The position numbers and the translations under genes were made by a program. The notes under the pieces were generated by a model that saw only the letters and a list, made by a program, of their open reading frames with translations, was not told where the DNA came from and made no database searches. Shown here piece by piece: positions 39,373-48,357 of a DNA stretch of 64,000 nucleotides. The stretch comes from Amphibacillus cookii (GTDB lineage: Bacteria; Bacillota; Bacilli; Bacillales; Amphibacillaceae): NCBI RefSeq assembly GCF_016908375.1, contig NZ_JAFBDS010000002.1:124001-188000 (forward strand), read 5' to 3'. The number at the start of each line of letters is the position of its first letter. Position 1 is the first letter of the stretch.

Positions 39373-39548
39373 AAATGTGGTGGTGCCCGCTATCAAGCTA
39401 TTGGTTGAAAGGCCTGTAAAAAAACATCCCCAAAACGGGCGTTCGCACGCGGAAAGCGAGTATATATCACGCTGCGGTCTTCCATCAAAACAACGATTTG
39501 GGCTTTAGAAAAAAGAGATGGGGAAGTGAAAAGCACACCATCACATTT
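39373..39548. repeat. 176-bp foldback element with imperfect terminal inverted repeats
   Basis: The left end AAATGTGGTGGTGC (39373-39386) is mirrored by GCACACCATCACATTT (39533-39548). An inner pair CATCCCC (39425-39431)/GATGGGG (39517-39523) and a further imperfect pair, CCCAAAACG with CGATTTGGG, continue the fold. The core is locally GC-rich (CGTTCGCACGCGGAAAGCG). No reading frame and no clear target duplication. It fills most of the 410-bp yloV-sdaAB gap. It could be a MITE-like relic or a structured repeat. Confidence 0.6.
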
Positions 39549-39657
39549 GACAGAGAACCTAAAAAATGAAAGCTATTTTTTAGAAAGGATAACCGAACGA
39601 GATCCAGTTATCGTTTAATATCAATATATAATGGGCTTTGATAGAATTTAGGGCCAG

Positions 39658-39679
39658 CTAAGTGTATACTAAGTGCATA
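39658..39679 (+). promoter_or_regulatory. Tandem 11-bp direct repeat upstream of sdaAB (candidate operator)
   Basis: CTAAGTGTATA (39658-39668) is directly followed by CTAAGTGCATA (39669-39679), one mismatch, 26-47 bases before the sdaAB ATG. TATACT within it (39664-39669) could be a -10. The regulator is unknown. Confidence 0.4.
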
Positions 39680-39704
39680 CGACTTCGTTAATAGAGGTGA
39701 TCAA

Positions 39705-40370
39705 ATGGTAAAATTTAATTCAGTTTTTGATATAATTGGGCCAGTTATGGTTGGACCATCGAGCTCTCATACAGCTGGTGCAGTTAAGATAGGAAATGCA
39801 GCAAGACATTTATATGGAAAAACGCCAGAAAAGGCTACCATTCACTTATATGGGTCTTTTGCGAAAACTTATAAAGGGCATGGTACCGATCTCGCCTTAA
39901 TTGCTGGTTTGCTCGGGTTTGATACAAATGATCAACGTATACCAGACGCAATAAGTGAAGCCAAAAAGGCAGGTATGATTTTTCATTTTATTGAAGAGCA
40001 TACAGCAACTGAACATCCTAACACGGTTAGAATAACGTTGGGGGATGGTCAACAACAATTTGAATTGGTAGGTGTATCAATTGGTGGAGGGAAAATCGAA
40101 ATTATTGAGTTAAATGGTTTTGAACTTCACTTGTCCGGGAATTATCCAGCAATATTGATTATGCATAATGACCGTTTTGGGGCAATAGCTTCAGTAACAA
40201 AAATATTAGCCAAAAATGAAATTAACATTGGTAGAATGGAAGTAAACCGTAAGGACGTTGGCAAAGAAGCGCTTATGACGATTGAATTAGACCAAAATAT
40301 TGAGAGTGATGTAGAGCAAGAACTACAGTTAGCTAAGCATATTCTAAAAATCGTTAAAGTCGTTAACTAA
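39705..40370 (+). CDS. sdaAB: L-serine dehydratase, beta subunit
   Basis: Regulatory/ACT-bearing half of the iron-sulfur L-serine dehydratase (serine to pyruvate and ammonia). The protein has 221 aa. DIIGPVMVGPSSSHTAGAVK is near residue 8, HLYGSFAKTYKGHGTDLALI near 47, and SIGGGKIEI near 125. A C-terminal ACT domain (AILIMHNDRFGAIASVTKIL) is at ~147-220. GAGGTG precedes ATG 39705. It is 25 bases from sdaAA. Confidence 0.96.
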   Translation: MVKFNSVFDIIGPVMVGPSSSHTAGAVKIGNAARHLYGKTPEKATIHLYGSFAKTYKGHGTDLALIAGLLGFDTNDQRIPDAISEAKKAGMIFHFIEEHTATEHPNTVRITLGDGQQQFELVGVSIGGGKIEIIELNGFELHLSGNYPAILIMHNDRFGAIASVTKILAKNEINIGRMEVNRKDVGKEALMTIELDQNIESDVEQELQLAKHILKIVKVVN

Positions 40371-40395
40371 TAGACAAATACGTGGAGGGAACAAG

Positions 40396-41292
40396 ATGTT
40401 TCGTACAGTAGCAGAGCTTGTGGCACAAGCAGAAGAAAATAATATTAGTCTTGCGGAAGTGATGATCCAGCAAGAAATGGACATTTATGATTTATCTCGA
40501 CAGGAAATTATTGATCGAATGGATCGAAATTTAACTGTGATGGAAGAGGCGGTTGAACGGGGACTTTCTGGTGTAGAATCACATTCTGGTTTAACAGGCG
40601 GGGATGCGGTATTACTTCAACAGTACATGAAAAATAGTCAGCCCTTATCTGGTCCATTGCTTTTAGATGCAGTTAGTAAAGCTGTTGCCACAAACGAAGT
40701 TAATGCGGCGATGGGTGTGGTTTGTGCTACACCTACTGCTGGCAGTGCTGGCTGTGTACCTGGTGCTTTATTTGCGGTTAAAGAAAAGTTAAATCCAACA
40801 AGAGAAGAAATGATTAACTTTTTATTTACCTCAGGTGCTTTTGGCTTTGTTGTCGCTAATAATGCGTTTATTTCTGGTGCTGCAGGCGGATGCCAAGCAG
40901 AAGTCGGTTCAGCAGCCGCGATGGCATCAGCAGCTGTGGTTGAAATGGCTCAAGGTACCCCTGAGCAAAGTGCCCATGCTTTTGCCATTACCTTAAAAAA
41001 TATGCTTGGCCTTGTTTGTGATCCAGTAGCTGGATTGGTTGAAGTACCGTGTGTAAAGCGAAATGCGACAGGTGCCGCTAACGCGATTGTGTCAGCCGAT
41101 ATGGCATTAGCAGGAGTGAAAAGCAAAATACCTTGTGATGAGGTTATCGGTGCCATGTACCGAATTGGCAAGCAAATGCCGACTGCATTAAAAGAAACAG
41201 CAGAAGGTGGATTAGCAGCAACACCGACAGGGAAAGCACTTGCGGCTCAATTGTTTAATAAGCAAGGGGGAAGTGTCAGCGGTGAAGGATAG
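40396..41292 (+). CDS. sdaAA: L-serine dehydratase, alpha subunit (4Fe-4S)
   Basis: Catalytic half of the two-subunit serine dehydratase. The protein has 298 aa. GLSGVESHSGLTGGDAVLL is near residue 56, and VVCATPTAGSAGCVPGALFA near 109 includes cluster Cys. FISGAAGGCQAEVGSAAAMA near 155 and GLVCDPVAGLVEVPCVKRN near 203 supply the remaining cysteines. The oxygen-sensitive cluster is typical. GTGGAGGG precedes the ATG. The 3' end overlaps recG by 11 bases. Confidence 0.96.
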   Translation: MFRTVAELVAQAEENNISLAEVMIQQEMDIYDLSRQEIIDRMDRNLTVMEEAVERGLSGVESHSGLTGGDAVLLQQYMKNSQPLSGPLLLDAVSKAVATNEVNAAMGVVCATPTAGSAGCVPGALFAVKEKLNPTREEMINFLFTSGAFGFVVANNAFISGAAGGCQAEVGSAAAMASAAVVEMAQGTPEQSAHAFAITLKNMLGLVCDPVAGLVEVPCVKRNATGAANAIVSADMALAGVKSKIPCDEVIGAMYRIGKQMPTALKETAEGGLAATPTGKALAAQLFNKQGGSVSGEG

Positions 41293-43318
41293 GTTAGTAA
41301 CAGAATTAACAGGGGTTGGACAAGCAATGGCTGATAAGTTAGCATTGCTTGATGTGTACACCATTGAAGATGTCTTAAATACATTTCCATCACGTTACGA
41401 TCATGAGCAGGTAACACCACTAGCAACATTAGTCCATGAACAAAAAGCAACGATAGAAGGTGTGATATTAAGTGAAGCGGTCGTTACATACTACGGCAAA
41501 AAAAAATCGCGTCTCACTGTTGCGATACAAGTAGACACTGTTGTGGTCAAAGGGGTCATGTTTAACCGTCCTTTCGCTAAAAAGCATTTAGTTGTTGGTG
41601 ATACGGTTACCTTTACAGGTAAATGGGATCAACACCGCCAACAATTGACGATTGAACGTTATCGGGTCGGCGATCAAAACGACACTCAAGCGATACAGCC
41701 GGTTTATTTGCTTAAGCAAGTTGTTAAAACTTCACAATTCAAAAAAATCGTTCAGCAAGCGATTGATGACTACATTGGTGATATTGAAGAAATATTACCG
41801 CTCCAATTTTTAAAGGGCTATAAGTTGTTAGATCGCGCTACAGCCATTAAGCAAATCCACTTTCCAGATCATTTTAATTATCTTAAACAAGCCAAACGCC
41901 GACTTATATATGAAGAAATTTTACTATTTCAATTAAAGATGCAAGCTTTTCGTAAATACAATCGAGAACGAACACAAGGTAATGCGCATTGTTTTAAGGA
42001 AGAGAAAGTGGCTGCATTTATTAAGCAGTTACCTTTCCAATTAACAGAAGCACAACAAAAAGCGTGGCAAGAGATTCAATATGACTTGCGTTCACCTTAT
42101 CGTATGCATCGTCTCCTTCAAGGGGATGTTGGATCGGGTAAAACCGCTGTGGCAGCTGTAGCCATGTACGCGACCATTAATGCGAACAAACAAGCGGCGT
42201 TAATGGTACCAACTGAAATTCTCGCTGAGCAGCATGTCCAATCATTGCAAGCATTATTTCATGATTACGGACGGATTGAATTACTAACTGGATCAATTAA
42301 AGGCAAGAAAAGAGAACAATTATTAAGCGACCTTCAACAAGGGGAAATTGATATTATTATAGGTACACATGCTCTAATTCAAAATGACGTCGATTTTCAT
42401 AACCTTGGTCTTGTTATTGTTGATGAACAGCACCGTTTTGGGGTTAATCAAAGAAAAACATTAAGGGAGAAAGGTTTCGATCCTGATGTACTGTTCATGA
42501 CAGCCACACCAATTCCGAGAACATTGGCGATAACAAGTTATGGCGACATGGATGTGTCTGTTATTAATCAAATGCCAAGCGGCCGAAAAGCGATTGATAC
42601 GTTTTGGGTTAAAGCGTCAATGTTACCACGGATTTTAACTTTTATTGAGAAGGAAGTAGCAAGTGGACATCAAGCGTATGTGATTACCCCATTAATTGAA
42701 GAATCTGATAAGCTCGATATTCAGAATGCAGTCGATTTATATCAACATTTAGAAGTTACCCTGTCTGAGCAAATAAAAATAGGCTTGTTACACGGGCGCT
42801 TAACGAATGATGAGAAAGAACAAGTCATGTCACGTTTTTCCCAAAATGACATTCAAGTTCTTGTAGCAACAACTGTGGTAGAAGTCGGTGTTAATGTACC
42901 GAATGCGACGGTAATGGTTATTTATGATGCTGAGCGATTTGGACTTTCTCAATTGCACCAATTAAGAGGACGTGTTGGTCGAGGCGATGCTCAAAGCTAT
43001 TGTATTTTAATTGCTGATCCGCAGGGGGAGACTGGAAAAGAACGGATGCGTATTATGACGGAAACAACCAACGGTTTTGAGCTTGCTGAACACGATTTGA
43101 AGCTAAGAGGACCTGGCGATTTTTTTGGCAAGAAACAAAGTGGTCTACCAGAGTTTAAACTAGCTGACTTGATTCATGACTACCGTACGTTAGAAACAGC
43201 TAGACAAGATGCACAAACGATTATATTTGAAGAACGTTTAAACAATGATCCTGAATATCATCAACTCAAAGCCTATGTTGATCAACGTTTGCAGGAACAT
43301 ATTCATGGGTTTGATTAA
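41282..43318 (+). CDS. recG: RecG, branch-migrating DNA helicase
   Basis: Remodels stalled forks and Holliday junctions. The protein has 678 aa. An N-terminal wedge/OB domain (GVGQAMADKLALLDVYTIED) precedes Walker A LLQGDVGSGKTAVA near residue 279, DEQHRFGVNQR near 381 and FMTATPIPRTLA near 403. VLVATTVVEVGVNVPNATVM near 525 and QLRGRVGRG near 560 follow. GTG 41282 is chosen because AAGGGGGA is about 11 bases upstream; other in-frame starts lie inside sdaAA. The linkage to sdaAA and fapR matches B. subtilis. Confidence 0.97.
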   Translation: MKDRLVTELTGVGQAMADKLALLDVYTIEDVLNTFPSRYDHEQVTPLATLVHEQKATIEGVILSEAVVTYYGKKKSRLTVAIQVDTVVVKGVMFNRPFAKKHLVVGDTVTFTGKWDQHRQQLTIERYRVGDQNDTQAIQPVYLLKQVVKTSQFKKIVQQAIDDYIGDIEEILPLQFLKGYKLLDRATAIKQIHFPDHFNYLKQAKRRLIYEEILLFQLKMQAFRKYNRERTQGNAHCFKEEKVAAFIKQLPFQLTEAQQKAWQEIQYDLRSPYRMHRLLQGDVGSGKTAVAAVAMYATINANKQAALMVPTEILAEQHVQSLQALFHDYGRIELLTGSIKGKKREQLLSDLQQGEIDIIIGTHALIQNDVDFHNLGLVIVDEQHRFGVNQRKTLREKGFDPDVLFMTATPIPRTLAITSYGDMDVSVINQMPSGRKAIDTFWVKASMLPRILTFIEKEVASGHQAYVITPLIEESDKLDIQNAVDLYQHLEVTLSEQIKIGLLHGRLTNDEKEQVMSRFSQNDIQVLVATTVVEVGVNVPNATVMVIYDAERFGLSQLHQLRGRVGRGDAQSYCILIADPQGETGKERMRIMTETTNGFELAEHDLKLRGPGDFFGKKQSGLPEFKLADLIHDYRTLETARQDAQTIIFEERLNNDPEYHQLKAYVDQRLQEHIHGFD

Positions 43319-43326
43319 GATTGGGG

Positions 43327-43376
43327 TTGCAAATTTTTAAATAGTCAGCTATATTACTATTAGTACCTAGTCATAG
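43327..43376 (+). promoter_or_regulatory. fapR promoter with FapR operator half-palindrome
   Basis: TTGCAA (43327-43332), 17-base spacer, TATATT (43350-43355). Directly downstream, 43360-43376 reads TTAGTACCTAGTCATAG. The left half equals the known FapR box (TTAGTACCTnnTACTAA, recalled from B. subtilis) and the right half is degenerate. The position over the start site fits malonyl-CoA-relieved repression of fapR-plsX-fabD-fabG. Confidence 0.75.
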
Positions 43377-43416
43377 GATGTAATAAAAGACTGAAGTTTA
43401 CATAGGTGGTGCGAGT

Positions 43417-43980
43417 ATGAGATTACCGAAAAAAATACGTCAAGAACAGTTAAAAGCAAAGATTGAAGAAACACCTTTTATAACAGATGAAGCACTGGCA
43501 GAAGCATTTTCAGTTAGTATTCAAACGATTCGATTGGATCGCATGGAGCTGTCGATACCAGAATTAAGGGAACGGATAAAATCGGTGGCAACTGATCAAT
43601 GGAATGAGACGGTAAAAGCATTGCCTATTGATGATGTTATAGGTGAAATTATTGATTTGGAGTTAGATCTTCGTGCGATATCAATTATGGATATTACAGC
43701 AGATCATATCTTTTCAAGAAATAATATTGCTCGTGGGCACCACCTTTTTGCTCAAGCTAATTCTTTGGCTGTTGCGGTTATAGATGATGAATTGGCACTA
43801 ACAGAAAGAGCAGATATTAAATTTTCACGGCAAGTTAAACAAGGTGAACGGGTCATAGCTAAAGCTCATGTTGCATCAACTGAAAGAAATAGTCGTACAT
43901 CGGTAACTGTAGATAGTTATGTTGACAATGAGCTTGTTTTCTCTGGACGTTTTATAATGTATCGATCTAATGATAAATAA
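43417..43980 (+). CDS. fapR: FapR, malonyl-CoA-responsive repressor of fatty-acid synthesis
   Basis: 187 aa. The N-terminal winged helix-turn-helix ([20 protein letters not shown], ~24-43) and a linker helix come first. The hot-dog effector domain follows, including [20 protein letters not shown] near residue 104, where malonyl-CoA binds, and ARSRT-like [11 protein letters not shown] near 160. GTGGTG precedes the ATG. It heads the lipid operon and is probably autoregulated through the upstream box. Confidence 0.96.
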   Translation: MRLPKKIRQEQLKAKIEETPFITDEALAEAFSVSIQTIRLDRMELSIPELRERIKSVATDQWNETVKALPIDDVIGEIIDLELDLRAISIMDITADHIFSRNNIARGHHLFAQANSLAVAVIDDELALTERADIKFSRQVKQGERVIAKAHVASTERNSRTSVTVDSYVDNELVFSGRFIMYRSNDK

Positions 43981-43994
43981 GGAGGAGAAGTAAA

Positions 43995-44996
43995 ATGAAA
44001 GTCGTTATTGACGCGATGGGTGGGGATCATGCACCTCAAGCAATTGTAGAAGGTGCACTACTAGCTGTTGAAGCTATTCAGAATCTTGAGATCACTTTGG
44101 TTGGTGATCAAGAAAAAATTGCTCCTTATTTAACTAATGATCGTAATATATCTGTTATACATACGACTTCAGTCATTACCGGAGAAGATGAACCTGTTCG
44201 TGCGGTAAGGAAAAAGAAAGATGCTTCGCTCGTTTTGATGGCAAAAGAAGTTAAAGAGGCTAGAGCAGATGCTTGTATATCAGCAGGTAATACGGGTGCG
44301 TTAATGAGTGCTGGATTATTTCAAGTTGGCCGCATTAAAGGGATTGAGCGACCGGCATTAAGCCCTACCCTGCCAACGATTGACCAACAAGGATTTGTAC
44401 TTTTGGACGTTGGAGCCAATGTTGATGCAAAACCGAAGCATTTGGTACAATACGGCATTATGGGTTCGATTTACAGTGAGAAAGTACGTGGTGTATCTCG
44501 TCCGCGTGTCGGTCTACTGAATGTTGGAACCGAAGAAGGTAAAGGAAATGAATTAACGAAGCAAGCATTTGAATTATTGCAAGATGCACCGATTCATTTT
44601 ATTGGTAACATTGAAGCCCGCGATTTATTAGATGGTGTTGCTGATGTTGTGGTAACTGATGGGTTTAGTGGTAACATTGCTTTAAAAACAATTGAGGGAA
44701 CAGCTTTAACGATGTTTAAAATGTTAAAACAAACTATGATGTCATCATTAAAGACAAAGTTAGCAGCCAGTGTACTCAAACCTGATTTGAAACAATTAAA
44801 AAATCAACTTGATTATGCTGAATACGGAGGGGCTGGTTTGTTCGGATTAGCAGCGCCAGTAATTAAAGCACACGGCTCATCCAATGCTCGGGCTATTTTC
44901 AGCGCAATTAAACAAGCACAACACATGGTGGAATTTCAGGTGACAGAAACAATTGAAAAGACGATCGCACCGACGAATAAAGCAGAGGAGGAATAA
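43995..44996 (+). CDS. plsX: PlsX, phosphate acyltransferase
   Basis: Makes acyl-phosphate from acyl-ACP, the first step of phosphatidic acid synthesis. The protein has 333 aa, equal to B. subtilis. It opens [20 protein letters not shown], with [14 protein letters not shown] near residue 96, [19 protein letters not shown] near 136, and [10 protein letters not shown] near 226. GGAGGAGA precedes the ATG. Only one base separates it from fabD. Confidence 0.97.
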   Translation: MKVVIDAMGGDHAPQAIVEGALLAVEAIQNLEITLVGDQEKIAPYLTNDRNISVIHTTSVITGEDEPVRAVRKKKDASLVLMAKEVKEARADACISAGNTGALMSAGLFQVGRIKGIERPALSPTLPTIDQQGFVLLDVGANVDAKPKHLVQYGIMGSIYSEKVRGVSRPRVGLLNVGTEEGKGNELTKQAFELLQDAPIHFIGNIEARDLLDGVADVVVTDGFSGNIALKTIEGTALTMFKMLKQTMMSSLKTKLAASVLKPDLKQLKNQLDYAEYGGAGLFGLAAPVIKAHGSSNARAIFSAIKQAQHMVEFQVTETIEKTIAPTNKAEEE

Positions 44997-44997
44997 A

Positions 44998-45945
44998 ATG
45001 AAGCAAGTGGCTTTTGTTTTTCCGGGACAAGGATCACAACAAGTTGGAATGGGCGACCTATTTTTAGCAGAAAGTCAACAGGCCCGATCTTTGTTTGAAA
45101 AAGCAGATCAAATATTAGGATTTCCGATATCAACAATGATGAGTGAGGGGCCGGAAGAATTATTAACAGAAACGAAATATGCTCAACCCGCCTTATTATT
45201 AGTCAGCACCATGATATTAGAACAATTAACCGCGGTTGGGGTGACCCCGACTGTCGTTGCAGGACATAGCCTCGGTGAATACAGTGCTTTGGTCGCTGCG
45301 AATGTATTAACATTTGAAGAAGCGATACAGCTTGTCCATCAGCGGGGTAAGCTAATGGAAAGCGCTGATCCAGAAGGACAGGGTGGAATGGCGGCTGTGC
45401 TAGGGTTAGATCAGCAGGTCATTGAAGAGCAATTATCATCAATGACAGAAACAGTTGAACTGGCTAATATTAATTGCCCTGGGCAAATTGTTATTTCTGG
45501 GACTAAAACAGCCATTGATGCAGCTGTTACGCTATTAAAAGATGCAGGGGCAAAGCGTGTTATTCCTCTCAATGTGAGTGGACCTTTCCACTCTTCCTTG
45601 ATGCAACCTGTTGCGAATGATTATGAGGAACTTCTTACACCGATTCATTTCAATGATGCTAACATTCCGATTTATTCCAATGTAACAGCTGAGAAAGTAA
45701 CAGATGCTGAAGTGATAAAATCTTTGCTTGTTAAGCAATTATATTCGCCGGTTAGATTTCATGAAATTATTAATCATTTAGTGGCTGAACAGCTTGATGC
45801 AATTGTTGAAGTAGGTAATGGCAAGGTATTGAGCGGGTTAGTAAAAAAAGTTTCACGTCGTGCTAAAGTTTTTTCTGTTCAAGACCCAGCATCTTTTCAA
45901 GACTTTATCAATTGGTATAAAGGAGAGGGAAATAATGACAAGTAA
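44998..45945 (+). CDS. fabD: Malonyl-CoA:ACP transacylase
   Basis: Loads malonyl groups onto ACP. The protein has 315 aa. [14 protein letters not shown] is at the N-terminus, the catalytic Ser91 is in GHSLGEYS, and His198 is in GPFHSSL. ATG 44998 is chosen because AGAGGAGGAA precedes it and the family starts here; an upstream in-frame start at 44953 lies deep inside plsX. It overlaps fabG by 11 bases. Confidence 0.97.
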   Translation: MKQVAFVFPGQGSQQVGMGDLFLAESQQARSLFEKADQILGFPISTMMSEGPEELLTETKYAQPALLLVSTMILEQLTAVGVTPTVVAGHSLGEYSALVAANVLTFEEAIQLVHQRGKLMESADPEGQGGMAAVLGLDQQVIEEQLSSMTETVELANINCPGQIVISGTKTAIDAAVTLLKDAGAKRVIPLNVSGPFHSSLMQPVANDYEELLTPIHFNDANIPIYSNVTAEKVTDAEVIKSLLVKQLYSPVRFHEIINHLVAEQLDAIVEVGNGKVLSGLVKKVSRRAKVFSVQDPASFQDFINWYKGEGNNDK

Positions 45946-46672
45946 AGTTGCAATAGTTACGGGTGCCTCACGAGGTATTGGCCGTGCCATTGCGTTGGAT
46001 CTAGCTGAACGTGGTTATCATGTGGCTATCAATTACGCAGGTAATGAAGAAAAGGCTAATGAAGTTGTTGCAGAGATTACAGCAAAAGGATCTCAAGCGC
46101 TTGCTTATAAAGCAAATGTATCTGATGAAGTAGAAGTCAAAGCAATGGTAAAAAAGGTCATCGAAACATTTGGTCGGATAGATGTTTTAGTTAATAATGC
46201 TGGTATTACTCGAGATAATTTATTGATGCGCATGAAAACAGAAGAATTTGACCAAGTTATTGATACCAATTTAAAAGGTGTTTTCCTATGTATGAAAGCT
46301 GTTACGCGTCAGATGATGAAACAAAAGCAAGGAAGAATTATAAATATTTCTTCTGTTGTAGGGATAAGCGGTAATCCAGGTCAAGCCAACTATGTAGCAG
46401 CTAAAGCTGGTGTAATTGGTATGACTAAGACTGCTGCAAAAGAGTTGGCTCCGAGAAATATTTTAGTTAACGCCATTGCGCCAGGATTTATCACAACAGA
46501 TATGACAGATGAACTAAATGACGAATTGAAAGCACAGCTGTTGGAACTTATCCCTTTACAAAGATTAGGGAAAGCAGAAGATGTGGCTCATGCAGTAGGT
46601 TTTTTAGCTTCTGATCAGGCAAACTATATTACAGGTCAAACCTTGCAAATTGATGGTGGAATGGCTATGTAA
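45935..46672 (+). CDS. fabG: 3-oxoacyl-ACP reductase
   Basis: NADPH-dependent short-chain dehydrogenase reducing beta-ketoacyl-ACP. The protein has 245 aa. The cofactor loop [12 protein letters not shown] is near residue 10 and [13 protein letters not shown] near 85. The catalytic triad region is [20 protein letters not shown] plus K (Ser ~138, Tyr ~151, Lys ~155), and PGFITTDMT is near 183. ATG 45935 has AGGAGAGG upstream and overlaps fabD. Confidence 0.97.
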   Translation: MTSKVAIVTGASRGIGRAIALDLAERGYHVAINYAGNEEKANEVVAEITAKGSQALAYKANVSDEVEVKAMVKKVIETFGRIDVLVNNAGITRDNLLMRMKTEEFDQVIDTNLKGVFLCMKAVTRQMMKQKQGRIINISSVVGISGNPGQANYVAAKAGVIGMTKTAAKELAPRNILVNAIAPGFITTDMTDELNDELKAQLLELIPLQRLGKAEDVAHAVGFLASDQANYITGQTLQIDGGMAM

Positions 46673-46706
46673 TGAAAATGGACCATCTTGAAAGGAGGTG
46701 AAAGGA

Positions 46707-46940
46707 ATGGCAGATACGTTTGATCGTGTTAAGAAGATTGTTGTTGATCGCCTCGATGTAGAAGAGGATAAAGTGACGATGGAAGCGTCATTTAAAGAAG
46801 ATTTAGAAGCTGATTCATTAGACGTCGTAGAACTTATTATGGAACTAGAAGATGAGTTTGATATGGAGATTGCTGATGAAGAGGCAGAGAAAATTGAAAC
46901 AGTAGGCGATGCTGTTAAGTACATAGACAGCCAAGCTTAA
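46707..46940 (+). CDS. acpP: Acyl carrier protein
   Basis: Carries growing acyl chains on a 4'-phosphopantetheine attached to Ser37 in [17 protein letters not shown]. The protein is 77 aa and very acidic. ATG 46707 is chosen because AAAGGAGGTG ends 7 bases before it; an in-frame GTG at 46698 overlaps that site. The residue two before ADSL is Glu (DLEADSL) where most ACPs, including B. subtilis and S. aureus as recalled, have Gly (DLGADSL). It is the last gene of the lipid operon. Confidence 0.98.
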   Translation: MADTFDRVKKIVVDRLDVEEDKVTMEASFKEDLEADSLDVVELIMELEDEFDMEIADEEAEKIETVGDAVKYIDSQA

Positions 46941-46952
46941 TAAATCATGAAT

Positions 46953-46980
46953 AAGGTCTCGTAAATGATACGAGGCCTTT
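46953..46980 (+). terminator. Terminator after acpP
   Basis: AAGGTCTCGTA (46953-46963) pairs with TACGAGGCCTT (46969-46979) with one G-U. The T tail is short. Confidence 0.7.
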
Positions 46981-47138
46981 GCATTCTAAATTAGGAAAGT
47001 ATAAAATTTTAATAGAGAAGTCCGTTTAAATTTTTAAAAGTGACAAGTGTAAAAAAACATTCGTTAAAGGGCGAGTGAATACCCGTTTTTTGATTAAAAA
47101 GAAACGAAAGATATGGGAGGAAAAGGAGGTGTAGAGTG

Positions 47139-47828
47139 ATGAATTTCAAGCCACTGCAAGAATCTTTAGGTATCACATTTGAAAACGAACAAATTTTGAT
47201 TCAAGCTTTTACCCATTCTTCTTATGTTAATGAGCATAAAAATCGCATTCATCAGGATAATGAGCGTTTAGAATTCTTAGGTGATGCTGTGCTTGAATTA
47301 GGTATTTCCCAATATTTGTACCGTACTTACCCTGATAAAGCAGAGGGAGAATTGACTAAGTTGCGGGCATCAATTGTATGCGAACCGGCACTTGTTAAGT
47401 TTGCGACCGATCTTAATTTTGATCGATATGTACTTCTAGGTAAAGGTGAAGAGCGAACAGGTGGCCGAAGACGACCAGCTTTACTAGCTGATGTCTTTGA
47501 AGCTTTTATTGGTGCATTATACTTAGATCAAGGGTTTGAAGTGGTTGTTAGCTTTTTGAAACGCTATGTTTACCCGAAAGTTAAGCAAGGTGCTTTTTCA
47601 CATGCGATGGATTATAAAAGCCAGTTACAGGAATTAATTCAACAAAACAAACATGCTGTGATTGACTATGAAATTATAGCTGAACATGGTCCAGCCCATG
47701 ATCGTGAATTTGTAGCACATGTAAGGATAAACCAAGAAGTAGAAGGGATTGGACGTGGTCGTACTAAAAAAGAAGCTGAACAACGAGCAGCTAAAAAAGC
47801 ATTAGACAACCAAAAGTTACCATCATAA
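47139..47828 (+). CDS. rnc: Ribonuclease III
   Basis: Cleaves double-stranded RNA for rRNA processing and mRNA/scRNA maturation. The protein has 229 aa. The catalytic signature [13 protein letters not shown] is at residues 42-54, with the second acidic pair in [15 protein letters not shown] near 117. A C-terminal dsRNA-binding domain ([20 protein letters not shown] ... [16 protein letters not shown]) follows. ATG 47139 is 8 bases after GGAGGTG. A 20-position hairpin starts 6 bases past its stop. Upstream (46981-47138) is AT-rich with no other gene. Confidence 0.97.
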   Translation: MNFKPLQESLGITFENEQILIQAFTHSSYVNEHKNRIHQDNERLEFLGDAVLELGISQYLYRTYPDKAEGELTKLRASIVCEPALVKFATDLNFDRYVLLGKGEERTGGRRRPALLADVFEAFIGALYLDQGFEVVVSFLKRYVYPKVKQGAFSHAMDYKSQLQELIQQNKHAVIDYEIIAEHGPAHDREFVAHVRINQEVEGIGRGRTKKEAEQRAAKKALDNQKLPS

Positions 47829-47833
47829 TTGGG

Positions 47834-47878
47834 CGTTGGCTCGTTTTTATGAAATAAATTCGTAAAAACAAGCCAACG
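47834..47878. repeat. Long near-perfect hairpin just after rnc
   Basis: 47834-47853 pairs with 47859-47878 over 20 positions, with one mismatch (C-A) and one G-U, and a 5-base loop. CGTTGGCT and AGCCAACG form the base. No T tract follows on the plus strand. It separates rnc from the convergent UPF0435 gene. It may terminate, stabilise, or be cleaved by RNase III itself. Confidence 0.7.
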
Positions 47879-47900
47879 GTTACGACGTTCGATAAGGAAA

Positions 47901-47961
47901 TATTCTATCACAGACAACCATCTAAAACGCTCGCCTCAAAATAGAGAAAGGTTCGTTTTAT
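47901..47961 (-). repeat. Dispersed repeat family, copy D (internally deleted)
   Basis: It joins CTAAAACGCTCGCCTCAAAA plus TAGAGA, which matches one side of copy C read on its minus strand, directly to AAGGTTCGTTTTAT, the other end of the family. The middle ~90 bp are missing. The end overlaps the stop codon of the convergent UPF0435 gene. Confidence 0.7.
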
Positions 47962-48179
47962 TTCCGAATCGTCGATAATTCCTCAATAAAGGCTTGGGTT
48001 TCAGAAACACTTAAACTGTCTTTAGCCATTAAATGATCATATAACCATTTTAAATCATCGTACTTCTCTAAGTTATAATCTTCTGGATCGAATAATGTCG
48101 TATTCACTACACCTAACTTTGTTCCTATTTCCTTTAGTATATACGCTAAGTTTTTTTGATTAGCACTTGATAAATCCAA
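47958..48179 (-). CDS. yfkK: UPF0435 / DUF1128 family protein (YfkK-like)
   Basis: 73 aa, function unknown. It matches the UPF0435 pattern from memory: a helical N-terminus, KLGVVNTTLFDPEDYNLEKY, DDLKWLYDHLMAKDSLSVSE and TQAFIEEL. The start is TTG at 48179 with AAAGGAGGAT 7 bases upstream. The stop TAA lies inside the end of repeat copy D. In B. subtilis the homologue yfkK is elsewhere; here it is inserted on the minus strand between rnc and smc. Small soluble protein, no signal or membrane segment. Confidence 0.75.
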   Translation of the reverse strand: MDLSSANQKNLAYILKEIGTKLGVVNTTLFDPEDYNLEKYDDLKWLYDHLMAKDSLSVSETQAFIEELSTIRK

Positions 48180-48357
48180 TCAGCATCCTCCTTTTTAATC
48201 AAACCTTCTAACCTGTCTCTCTTTATGATAAAATAAATAAGTTGAAATAGAAAGAGATGATCAAATTTTAATATGCTTGATTAGGATATATGTTGTTCCT
48301 AAGGCATATCATACATGTTTTTAAGGTAAAAGTTATTAAACGGAATAGGTGAAAGCT

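Noticed and set aside
46604-46924. A 106-codon serine-rich minus-strand frame opposite fabG/acpP
   Set aside because: The Ser runs are the complement of acidic ACP codons; not a gene.
47020-47110. A terminator or small gene before rnc
   Set aside because: A weak CATTCG/CGAGTG stem and a T run exist, but the fold is marginal. The segment mainly resembles the tail after repeat copy B, so it is not called separately.
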